From positions 1,405,132-1,434,499 of the forward strand of contig KQ482042.1 in the NCBI GenBank assembly GCA_001430745.1: a stretch of DNA of 29,368 nt, read 5' to 3'. Each line of letters begins with the position of its first letter. Within the stretch, counting starts at the first letter, position 1. The stretch is from Auxenochlorella pyrenoidosa. Taxonomy: Eukaryota; Chlorophyta; Trebouxiophyceae; Chlorellales; Chlorellaceae. Shown here in pieces: positions 21,201 through 29,368 of this stretch. The position numbers were made by a program, and so were the translations under genes. Under the pieces are notes generated by a model. It worked only from the letters and a program-made list of their open reading frames with translations, was not told the origin of the DNA and searched no databases.

Positions 21201-21373
21201 TCCCAATGGCTGCTCATGCGGCAGCTGTTCCCATCACCAGCAATGCTGGCAGCAACCGTGACAGGAGCAGCAACGCCACCGGCACCGATCTCGCTGCACC
21301 ACGCATTGGCTGCCGGGCATGGCGGCTGCTTCGGCTCTTCCGCCGCCGCAGCCAACGCTCCCAGAACAAGTGA
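18252..21373 (+). CDS. NEK-like (NIMA-related) Ser/Thr protein kinase with long C-terminal tail
   Basis: Exons are 18252-18307, 18413-18458, 18630-18811, 18941-19157, 19363-19515, 19711-19953 and 20114-21373, giving 718 residues. The kinase domain fills about residues 5-265: Gly-loop FGRGTTATVY, Lys34 in YAVK, Glu52 in helix C, HRDLKPSN at 130-137, DFG at 152-154, GTPCYAAPE at 169-177, then DVWSLGCILHELASLQLAF and a NEK-like ...PLPPQYSQELRDTLALLLATDPAERITIEQLL. All catalytic residues are present. NEKs act in cell cycle, microtubule and cilium control (known); the role here is not known. The tail of about 450 residues is Ser/Ala/Pro-rich, with many SP and TP sites, a 42-residue repeat (IR.EEEAMLRL.TERI) and a basic end (RLLRLFRRRSQRSQNK). 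Three of six introns fit only a GC donor, including one that stays open if retained. Confidence 0.92.
18459..18629 (+). other. GC-AG intron (kinase intron 2)
   Basis: The donor AAG|GCGAGC joins YAVK to VFDNVDN, the expected beta-3 strand. The intron is 171 bases, a multiple of three with no stop, so retention would insert 57 residues. The GT eight bases further on breaks the frame. Confidence 0.8.
19516..19710 (+). other. GC-AG intron (kinase intron 5)
   Basis: The donor AAG|GCGAGT joins QLRAK to VTRGE in phase 0. The nearby GT would shift the frame. Confidence 0.82.
19687..19703 (+). repeat. C17 run before a 3' splice site (kinase intron 5)
   Basis: C17, then TGCGCAG, then the exon at 19711. 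Confidence 0.95.
19954..20113 (+). other. GC-AG intron (kinase intron 6)
   Basis: The donor GAG|GCAAGC joins RKLE to TQGSSEL in phase 0. The region lies outside the conserved kinase domain, so the join rests on frame and consensus only. Confidence 0.7.
20788..21013 (+). repeat. 126-bp coding tandem repeat in kinase tail
   Basis: Unit 1 starts at 20788 and unit 2 at 20914, a period of 126 bases (42 codons). Both begin AGCTGCCAGCATTCGG and encode ASIR.EEEAMLRL.TERI followed by LATPP.SSG.TPR. The second unit lacks one codon. Confidence 0.93.
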
Positions 21374-22013
21374 CCCCACCCCATCAACCCAACGCGTGGC
21401 TAGCTGGAATGCTCGTCAACCGCTGCTGGCGGCCAGGCTTCAAGGCTAGCGGTGCCGCCAATTTGTAGGTGCCGCACCAGGCTGCAATGCCATGACGCCT
21501 GCCTGGCCTCCAGCAGCCCTCCCAGTCTGGATTACTTTGATTTCTTTGACCCACTCATCAGCCTTTGACCTGACCTAGCCCTCGGCCCTGCCTGGATCCT
21601 TGCGATTTTTGAACCGTGCCAGCATACCAAATATAATGCTGCGCATGTTCCACCGCATTCTGTGGCCTTGCTTTGCCCATAGCCATGCCCTCGGCTTGCC
21701 TTGCCCTGCACAGCTCCCCATTCTGCCCGATGTGGGCAGGGCCCAGTGCCTGCTTCGGCACTCTGTGAAACCGTTGTCAGTAGAATTGTCAAAAAGAGGA
21801 CACCACGTGCATTTCAGGAGCACCTACGCAGCATGCTAACCAGGGATGGGGGGTATGGACAGAGCAGAGCCGAGGAGAACTCACAGGGAAAGGAAACGTG
21901 AATGAGAGCAAAGCTTGCTCGCTCGGAATGAAGGAAGGTCAGGTACAGGTTCATGCGGCAACACAACAGCTCATCAATGTGCGCATGCCATGGTTGACTT
22001 GTGCCCAAGTGCG
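21374..22013. other. intergenic region between converging kinase and Nudix genes
   Basis: It holds the two 3' UTRs. No TGTAA was seen on either strand; TGTAG at about 21464 may act as a variant signal for the kinase. No gene is supported. Confidence 0.5.
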
Positions 22014-23266
22014 TCAGGCTAAGTTGTTGGCAGTACCGCCGCTGCCAGCGCTGCTGCTGGCACTGGCAGCTATTGCTGCCAGCACCACATCCCTGTGCGG
22101 TGGTGTCTGCAGCGCCAGTGCCACCACTGGGTGTAGCGGCGCGTTGGCTGCCTGCAGCTCTGCAGGCACAAAAGCAAGCCCATGCCGGGGCAGCGAGTCA
22201 GGCTCGCAGGAGCAAGTGGGCATGCGACCGGTAGAGAAGCTTCGAGCGCTCAAGCAGGGCGCACATGTACGGTGCCACGCGGCGCAAGGCCAGCGGCGCC
22301 TGGCAGAGGCTTGCAGCGCGTGGGGAGCCCTGCTGCAGCGCTGCTGGCACACGGCTCACGGCTCGCACCTGCTAGGCTGAACCATCGCCAGGCCGAGTGC
22401 TCCTCGTTCAGCTGCGGCTGCCAGGCGGCGCGGCCCTCTGGGCTCATGCGCGCCACAAACACTGCGTAGTGCTTCTGGCCCCTGCAGGCCAGCGGGGCGC
22501 AGCCGGGCGCAGCACATGCAAGAGGTCAAGGGCGGGTGGTTCCAACAGCGAAATGGGGTGGGGTACCTTGAGAGCCACCTCTGGGCGGTGTGGTCAGCCC
22601 GCTCCTAGCACGACCCGCCGCTGCTGCCAGCCTGACCACAGCCCACCCAACCGAGCACCGATTGATCTCACCTTTTGCCCCGGACAGTCAGCACCTGCGC
22701 CACCACCTCGAAAGGCGGCAGCCCAGGGCCCATCTCCTCCTCCGCCTCCCGCCGTGCCGTGGCCAGCAGGTCGGCATCTCCGGCGTCGGCATTGCCGCCA
22801 GGCAGGCCCCACGTCCCATAGTTGTGCCTGCCAGCCCGGCGCAGCAGGAGCACCTCGCCGCCACAGCTGCAGTTCCCAGGGACGCAGGGAGCGCAAGTCT
22901 GTGACGCAGGTGGCTTCAAATGATCAACACCTGGTGCACCGCAGTCGAGCGGACTGAGACAGCTACTGAGCCGCACTGCAGGTATTGCAGCAGCATAAGA
23001 CGCTCATCAGTGATCACAGAGCTACCAATCCTTGTGCCTGCAGTGCTCAATTCATGCAGGCTAGGCACTCACGTGAGCAGCAAGCCTGCCCCAAGTTTCT
23101 CGGGCGCGGGAACGCTGGCGGATTGTGGCGCCGCCGCCGCTGCTGTGACGTCGTCCATCTTGCTCGAGTGCCCGGCACCCATGCCGAAATATTGCAGCGA
23201 GGGCAAGGCGACAGCAGCCAGGAAGCAGGTGCAGAGCACAGGAACCCAACGGGGGGCGACAGGCAT
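22014..23266 (-). CDS. Nudix hydrolase with N-terminal hydrophobic segment
   Basis: Exons in transcript order: 23266-23073, 22866-22672, 22481-22369 and 22159-22014, in frame, 215 residues. The core reads LGAGLLLTCGGEVLLLRRAG, WGLPGGNADAGDADLLATARREAEEEMG (written here in parts: WGLPGG, then NADAGDADLLATA, then RREAEEEMG), KHYAVFVARM, EEHSAWRWFSLAELQ and HPVVALALQ. That is a Nudix fold, and the REAEEEMG acids bind the metal. The first conserved Glu of the box is Asp, and the spacing to RE is one longer than in the common signature, as in some CoA-diphosphatase-like Nudix proteins. The late motifs look more like small NUDX1/NUDT15 housecleaning enzymes. Substrate therefore unknown. Residues 8-27 are hydrophobic (signal anchor or targeting peptide), though starts at Met29 or Met37 would remove this. 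It is divergent from SEC24. Confidence 0.88.
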
Positions 23267-23506
23267 CCCCCAACTTCAGTTGGGTGGAGCTGGATTGCTT
23301 GATCGGTGAATGATCAACGAGCGGACAACAATATTTGTGCTAAAATAAGCGTGTAAACCAGCAGAGCGGGCAGCGTAGCACGCCCAGCATCGCGCCCTCT
23401 CACCATGTTTCATTCTGTGCTCCTTCACGACGTTCAGGCCGAGTACCCGAGCAGGTTCACACAAATGATCAGCCTGATCGGGGCCCTGTGTGCAGCTTGA
23501 GAACTC
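23267..23506. promoter_or_regulatory. shared divergent promoter region, Nudix / SEC24
   Basis: It is the 240 bases between two outward start codons. The patch around 23318-23352 (CAACAATATTTGTGCTAAAATAAGC) is the AT-richest part. Nothing further can be assigned. Confidence 0.4.
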
Positions 23507-26500
23507 ATGGCGCAACAGGGCTATCCCGGGGCCTCTGGGCCCTATGGTTACCCCCAGCAGCAGCCTGGCGGTCCTCCTGCAGGCAAGACGGCGGACAGGG
23601 CCCCGAATTGGCGCGCGATCCATTTTTGCCAGCCAGTAGCTGTAAAAAGAACCCCCGGCCCTCTGCTGCAGGCCCTAGACCAATGGCTCCAGGCGGGTAT
23701 CAGCCGCAGCAGCCGGGCCTGAGACCGCCTGGCCCCCCGGCGGGCGCCCTGCCTGCAGGGGCGCCCCGACCAGCTGGTGAGCGGGCTGGTGCCTGGTCGC
23801 ATACCGAGCCATCCTTGATGGTCGACAGAAAGGCTGCAGCCTGCACCGACTCAGCACTGCGCAAGTGACCGCCGCCGCTGCCGCTTGCTCTTCAGGCTAT
23901 GGCGCACCTGCCCCTGCTGGTTATGGAGCACCGCAGCCTGCTGCCAACGGCTTCCCTTCAGGCGGCCCGCCAGCAGCCAAACCGCCAGGCATGCCTGGAC
24001 CGGCCCCAGCCGGCCCAGGTGAGCGCCGTGCAAAGGATGTAGCAACAACCTGGGCTCAGTCACCGTGTCAGAATTGTCCTCGCAGCCATGCAACACCTCA
24101 TCCCTGCTTGCGCTCTCTGGTGATGCCTAGTGCTTGCAGGGTTCCCTGGAGCGGCGCGTCCCATGGGCGCGCCCCAGCAGCTGGCAGTGCCTGGCATGCG
24201 GCCGCCAGGAGCTGCGCCGGGGGCCATGCCAAGGCCGGCTGGTGCACCAGGCATGGCACCCCCACAGATGCAGCAGCAGCAGCAACAGCCAATGCAGCAG
24301 CCGGGCATGGCGCCCAGGCCGTTGGGGCCTCCTGGTAGCATGCCCCGGCCAGCAGTTGGCGCTGCACCGGGGCAGCCACCGGCCGCACGGCCAGGCTTTG
24401 CAGCGGCGCCGCCGGCGGGTGGCATGCGGCCAGGCGGTCCCGGCGCGGCCATGCCTGGCAGCCTTGCTGCCCGCCCACCAGGCTCTTTGCCTGCTGCGCC
24501 CCCAGGCATGGCGCGGCCAATGGGTGGCGTGCCGCCAACCCAGCACCAGCAGCATCAGCAGTCGCAGGGCATGCCCGGGGCAGTGTCCGGCCCCCCCGGC
24601 ATGCCCGGCATGCGCCCGGGTGTGCCTGGCATGCCGCAGCAGCAGCTTCAGCAGCAGCCGGGTGCTCCTGGCGGATTGGCGGCCCCCAGGCCTGGGGGGC
24701 TCATGCAGCCTGGGCTGGGTGCCCGGCCCCCGGGGGTCCCAGGCATGCAGCCGCCAGGGATGCAGCCACCGCCTGGGCAGCCCGGCATGATGCAGCCTTC
24801 AGGGCCAGGCATGATGCAGCCCGGCATGCAGCCCCCAGGGCCAGGCATGATGCAGCCCGGCATGCAGCCCCCGGGGCCAGGCATGATGCAGCCCGGCATG
24901 CAGCCCCCGGGGCCAGGCATGATGCAGCCCGGCATGCAGCCTGGGATTAGCGCCCCACCGACGGGCCTGCGTCCACCAGGCGTGCCTGGCCTGGGGGCGC
25001 CGCCGCCGCCGGGCATGGGAGGCATGGTGCCCGGCATGGCTCCTGGTGCGGGGTACGACCAGGGCGCCATGGTGAGCTGGGGATGCGTTTCCTCTTTTCT
25101 TGCTGCCTGCGGACCCGATTCCCGCCTGCCCTTTCGCTGCATCCGTTGCTGTCGCGCTTGCTGGTCCTGAATGCAGTGCCGCAGTTTCTTGGCTGCTGGT
25201 GCTGGTGCTGCCGCTGCTAAACCGTCCTTTGTTTCAGGCAGCCTGTGATATTGGCGCAGCAGCTTCCATGGTGCCATGGTGCCTCCCGTTGCTGTGGGAA
25301 GCGCACGTGCACACCACCCCAGCCCAACCTCCACGCCACACCACCCCCATGCGCCGCAGCAAGCCACCCTGGACGCGTTTGAGACGCTGTCGCTGGGCCC
25401 CTCTGGCCCCGCGATGCCCGGCCAGCCCGCCGACGGCGGCGCCAACCCGGCGGCCTTCCCGCGGCCCGCCGGGGGGGCGGCCCAGGTGGACGCGCAGGTC
25501 GGGCCCCCGCCGCCCTACTCGCCCTTCAACTGCAAGCCCGAGTTTGTGCGCATGACGTCGTTTGCCGTGCCCAACTCACAGGTGGGGGCGGGTGCAGCGC
25601 AGGCGGGGCGCCCGCAACGCAAGCACTCGGGGAGGCACAGGGCATGGCCCGCAGCGTGTGGCGTGCTGTGCACGGGGACGGGCCTGCAGCAGCAAGGGGG
25701 CCGAGGAGGGCCGGCGTGAGGGCGGTGGCCCTGGTTGGCAGCGTGACAAGGCGTTACACCCCGGCGCGCTCCCCCGCAGGCGCTCAAGGCGCGCTGGCAC
25801 CTGCCCTATGGCGCAGTGGTGCACCCCATGGCGCTGGCGGGCGGGCCCGTGCCCGTGGCCAACCCCTCTGGCGGCACCATCATCCGCTGCAAGCGCTGCC
25901 GCACCTACATGAACCCATTCATGTCGTGGATGGATGGCGGCAGGTGACAAGGGGCGCAGGGGCGGGAGCACGGCGGGCAGGGCAGCGCCTGAACTGGGAT
26001 GAATGGAGCAAGGGCGGCGCGTGGGCAGCACCATGGCACATCGGCGCCGGATGCGGCGCCCCTGCCTGCCTGCCTGCCTGCTGCTCTCCTTGTTTTGCTG
26101 CTGCAGCTCTGAGGTGCTGCTTGCCCTCGCATCAGAACCCACCCGCCTGGTCACGTCGACCTACCTGTGCCGCTGCCACGCGCCCCCCCCCCCCCCCCCC
26201 GCCCAGGCGCTACGCGTGCAACGTGTGCGCGCTGGTGAACGAGGTGCCGGTGGAGTACTACTGCGCGCTGGACGCCTCGGGCCGCCGGCTGGACCACCAC
26301 GAGCGGCCAGAGTTGTGCGGCGGCAGCGTCGAGTACATCGCGCCCGCAGAGTACATGGTAGGGGCAGGGCCAGCCCAGCGCCGCCGCTGGCGCTGCGCTG
26401 CATGCCGCGCTCTCACATGACCCAGCAGCGAGGTTTGCAGGACGCACATGCACATTTGCTGCTGCTGCTGCTGCTGCCCACCTGCGGTCAGCAACCTTGC

Positions 26501-29368
26501 CTACCCAAAAAGACAAACGTGCACAAATCACCTTCCACAAGCCCCCCCCCCCCCCATCTCTAGGTGCGCGCCCCCATGCCGCCCACGTATGTCTTTGTGA
26601 TCGACGTCTCGTTTGCGGCCGCCTCCTCCGGCATGCTGCGGTCGGTTTGCGGCGCCATCAAGGCATCACTGGACTCGCTGCCGGGAGACGAGCGGACGCA
26701 GGTGGCTTTCATCACCTTTGACAAGTGAGAGCGCAGCGCGCCCTGCCTGCCGCCGCTCCCCCTGGTGCCCCCTGCCCTCTACGCTGGCTTCTCTCGATCT
26801 TAAGTCTGCTCTGTTCTCTTTCGCTCGTCGCGCTGCCATGCACCATGTGCCTTGTTTGACCTGGCTGTCCGTGTTGCCCCGTACTCTGCAGCACCATTCA
26901 TTTCTACAACTTGAAGAGCACCCTTTCTGCTCCCCAGATGATGGTGGTGGCAGAGGTGAGGGCCGCGCCATGACAGCCCCTCGCTGCTGCCCACCCTGCC
27001 AGCGGACCTTGCCATGCCACCCGCAGAGCCGACAAGCGCGCTCCTGGCCTCAGAGATGTGCAGGGCAGGGCACGGCACGGCTGCCGCCTTCCCGGTCCGC
27101 CCGCGCTCGCCTCCTCCCTTGGACTGCTGAGACTGCCTCATCCCCCCCCCCCACCCCCCCCACCCCCCCACCCCACCGCCCTGCCTCCACGCGCCCTCCC
27201 CGCGCCAGATTGACGACCCGTTTGTGCCGCTGCCCGACGACCTGCTGGTGAACCTGCGGGACTCGCGCTCGCTGGTGGACGCGCTGCTCGACTCGCTGCC
27301 ACAGAGCTACGGCCGCGCCAGCCAGGTGGGGGCGGCGCGCAGGCTGCACGGGGGCCACACAGCACCTTGAGGCGCACACCTGGTTGCCAATCAGTCGCAG
27401 CACGCATGCCGGCATGTGCGCGCTGCAGCAGGGCTTGCCGCTGCCCAACATCTCAAGGTGCTGGTGTGACGGTGCCCTGCGTGGTGCAGGTGGAGAGCGC
27501 CATGGGGCCCGCCCTCCAGGCCGCCTTCCTGGTGATGAACCACATCGGCGGCAAGCTGCTGCTCTTCCAGGTGGGCGGCGGGCGGCAACAGGGCCAGGGC
27601 ACGCTTGCACGGCATGTGCCCGCCCGAGGGGTCTGCAAAGAGGCGCAGCGCCATGCAAGCTGGGCCTTCTGGGCGTGCCGGTAGCCATCCCCACGCCCCT
27701 GTGCACCGTGTCCGCCATGGCTCATTGCACCACATTTACGGTGTGCGCGCCTGTGTGCAGGCCGCCGCGCCCAGCCTGGGCATTGGGCGCATCAAGGCGC
27801 GCGACAATCCGGCGCTGTATGGCACCGACCGCGAGTACAGCCTGCGCACCCCCGACGACCCCTTTTACAAGCGCTTCTCCGCAGAGGCCAGCAGGCAAGC
27901 CCGCCGCGCGGGGAGCAGGACAGCCGCCACGCGGGGAGCGAGGCAGGCGCAGGGCACGCAGGGCTGTGTCATGCCGAGGGAGCCGGCAGCGGCGGTTGTG
28001 CTGGGGCAGCTTTTGCTGGACGCTCCTCAGTCTGTCGGCTGTTCTGTGTCCTGTCTCAACCGGCGTCCTCTTGGCTGGTGTGCATTCCCCGCTTGCAGAT
28101 TCCAGATCTGCATTGACGTCTTTGCCTGTGGCAACGCTTACATGGACCTGCCCTCGCTGGGCGCGCTGCCCAAGTACACCGGTGGCCAGGTGGGCAGGGC
28201 GTGGTGCGGGCGCTTCTGTAGAGGACGGCCGGCGCATCGGTGGCCGGCTTCGACGAGGCGGGCAAGAAGCCCTGCAAATGGGGTGCACACCAGCCCGAGC
28301 TGCCTGGGGGAGCCACAGGCAGCTCTTCAGAGGCCAGATCCCGCATCCCCTGCACTCCACTCTCCACCTTATCGTCTGTTTTGCTGCTGCCACCCCACCC
28401 CACCCCCGCAGCTCCACTACTTCCCGGGCTTCCAGGCTGAGCGCGACGGCGCCAAGCTGCACTCAGAGCTCTGGTGGGTCCCAGCCGGCGCACTCATGCT
28501 CCAATGAGTGGGAGGAGAAGAGGCCAAGCTGCAGGAGTGCCACGCTGCGCTGCAGCCCTATCCTGCTGGCTCGTCCAACCCCCAGGCTGCCACACTGCGG
28601 CTCGTGCTGCCGGTGGTGCGCTGCTCACCCTGCCCCCGCCCCCCCGGTGCAGCCACAACCTGAGCCGCGAGACTGCCTGGGAGGCTGTGATGCGCATCCG
28701 CTGCTCCAAGGGCCTGCGCATCTCCGCCTTCTTCGGCCACTTCTTCATCCGATCCACCGACCTGCTGGCGCTGCCCGCCTGCGACGTGGACAAGGTGGGA
28801 TGTTGATGTGATGTGTTGCGGGTTGGGTTGCGGGGGTGGGGGGCGCAGCCCAGCGGGGACTGCAATCTGCTGGGACCCAGCCCCTGCTGCAACCGTCTGC
28901 TCACGCCACCCTGCATGCGCGGCACCCCGCCCTGCCCGCAGTCCTTCTCGGTGGAGATCACCCACGAGGAGACGCTGCTCACGGGGCAGGTGGCCTACCT
29001 GCAGGCAAGCAGCCCCGGGGGGGTGGGTGTGGTGGGGAATGTGAGCGCTTGCTGAAGGGGAGGATGGGCATGGAGAGTGCTGGCGGCGGCAGGGGGGCCG
29101 CCTTAGGATTGCCCTGACAGGGTGGACGGCTGCCGCATGGCCCCCTCCCCTGGCCGCAGGCGGCGCTGCTGTACACCAACTCAGATGGCGAGCGCCGCAT
29201 CCGGGTGCACACCATGGCGCTGCCGGTGGTGTCGGGTGCGCGCCGGCACGGCACGCCAGCGAGGCCCTCGGCGCCTCCTGCTTCGTCGGCCAAACCTGTT
29301 TGTCCGCCGCCTGCCTGCCGAGAGCATCTGCTTGCAGCAGCTGTGTCTGTGTTGTGTGTAGCCGCCCC
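23507..29368 (+). CDS. SEC24: SEC24, COPII coat cargo-binding subunit (3' partial)
   Basis: Exons: 23507-23582, 23672-23776, 23896-24018, 24140-25071, 25360-25581, 25780-25943, 26207-26357, 26564-26724, 26892-26955, 27209-27325, 27490-27570, 27761-27894, 28099-28189, 28412-28473, 28653-28794, 28942-29004 and 29160-29235, then off the window. About 920 residues are present. The first 390 or so are a disordered Pro/Gly/Gln/Met-rich arm. Then come PYSPFNCKPEFVRMTSFAVPN, the zinc finger (CKRC, 18 residues, CNVC), the trunk domain (PPTYVFVIDVS, VAFITFDNTIHFYNLK, FQICIDVFACG), LSRETAWEAVMRIRCSKGLR, FFIRSTDLLALP and the beta-sandwich (AALLYTNSDGERRIRVHT). SEC24 pairs with SEC23 on ER exit sites and picks cargo (known). 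The helical and gelsolin domains lie beyond the edge. Three introns have GC donors. The start of exon 5 is the least certain border. Confidence 0.95.
23583..23671 (+). other. GC-AG intron (SEC24 intron 1)
   Basis: The donor CAG|GCAAGA joins GGPPAG to PRPMAPGG in frame. The only near GT (about 23634) gives the wrong phase. The region is low-complexity, so conservation cannot confirm it. Confidence 0.75.
24802..24942 (+). repeat. 36-bp coding tandem repeat in SEC24 arm
   Basis: Four nearly identical 36-base units start at 24802, 24838, 24874 and 24910. Each encodes GPGMMQPGMQPP (the last one is cut short). Further Met-Gln-Pro-rich degenerate units lie on both sides. Confidence 0.95.
26183..26200 (+). 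repeat. C18 run before a 3' splice site (SEC24 intron 6)
   Basis: C18, then GCCCAG, then the exon at 26207. Confidence 0.95.
26542..26555 (+). repeat. C14 run before a 3' splice site (SEC24 intron 7)
   Basis: C14, then ATCTCTAG, then the exon at 26564. Confidence 0.95.
27142..27174 (+). repeat. interrupted C-run before a 3' splice site (SEC24 intron 9)
   Basis: C11, C8, C7 and C4 separated by single A. The acceptor AG is at 27207-27208. Confidence 0.93.
27895..28098 (+). other. GC-AG intron (SEC24 intron 12)
   Basis: The donor CAG|GCAAGC joins SAEAS(R) to FQICIDVFACG through a split Arg codon, matching the SEC24 trunk. Confidence 0.86.
29005..29159 (+). other. GC-AG intron (SEC24 intron 16)
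   Basis: The donor CAG|GCAAGC joins VAYLQ to AALLYTNSDG in phase 0, as in SEC24 proteins. The GT 12 bases upstream would delete VAYLQ-equivalent residues. Confidence 0.85.

Noticed and set aside
24784..24950. Regular 36-base repeats resembling a CRISPR array
   Set aside because: The units are head-to-tail without spacers, are in frame within SEC24, and the genome is eukaryotic.

Overview
The window is nuclear DNA of a green alga. The reasons are: very GC-rich sequence, genes split into many short exons with introns of roughly 100-500 bases, two TGTAA motifs placed as green-algal poly(A) signals (a third, further from its gene, is weaker), a secreted Ser-Pro-rich wall-type glycoprotein, and a plastid fibrillin with a transit-like N-terminus. 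A trebouxiophyte (Chlorella-like) alga is my best guess; the sequence alone does not prove the class. There is one 733-base assembly gap (14373-15105). I see no prokaryotic operon, CRISPR array, tRNA, rRNA or intact transposon.

Nine protein genes can be modelled. From left to right: (1) the 3' end of an ABCG transporter gene (+, 108-1283); (2) a secreted Cys-rich/Ser-Pro-rich, probably GPI-anchored wall protein (+, 2038-3788); (3) bystin/Enp1, a 40S ribosome assembly factor (-, 8141-4253, 10 exons); (4) a ZZ zinc finger fused to a Bles03/DUF1917 domain (+, 8688-10661); (5) a plastid fibrillin/PAP protein (-, 13254-11220); (6) a TAPT1-family multi-pass membrane protein, broken by the gap (+, 13536-17994); (7) a NEK-like protein kinase with a long repetitive tail (+, 18252-21373); (8) a Nudix hydrolase (-, 23266-22014); (9) SEC24, the COPII cargo adaptor, running off the right edge (+, 23507-29368). 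Exon borders were placed by hand so that every junction keeps the reading frame and the family-conserved sequence. They are predictions without transcript support.

Genes 3/4, 5/6 and 8/9 are divergent pairs sharing intergenic promoters of 546, 281 and 240 bases. Genes 2/3, 4/5 and 7/8 converge. Functionally this is ordinary housekeeping: transport, wall, ribosome assembly, plastid lipid bodies, ER membrane, signalling, nucleotide hydrolysis and secretion. There is no sign of a shared pathway or a gene cluster.

The unusual content is in gene structure. Seven of about 54 complete introns are best explained as GC-AG introns, three of them in the kinase and three in SEC24. Many introns have G-runs at the 5' end (several fit a G-quadruplex pattern) and pure C-runs of 12-19 bases before the 3' splice site, always in transcript orientation. 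The wall protein carries two copies of an eight-cysteine domain with matching phase-2 introns. The ZZ plus Bles03 architecture also looks uncommon.
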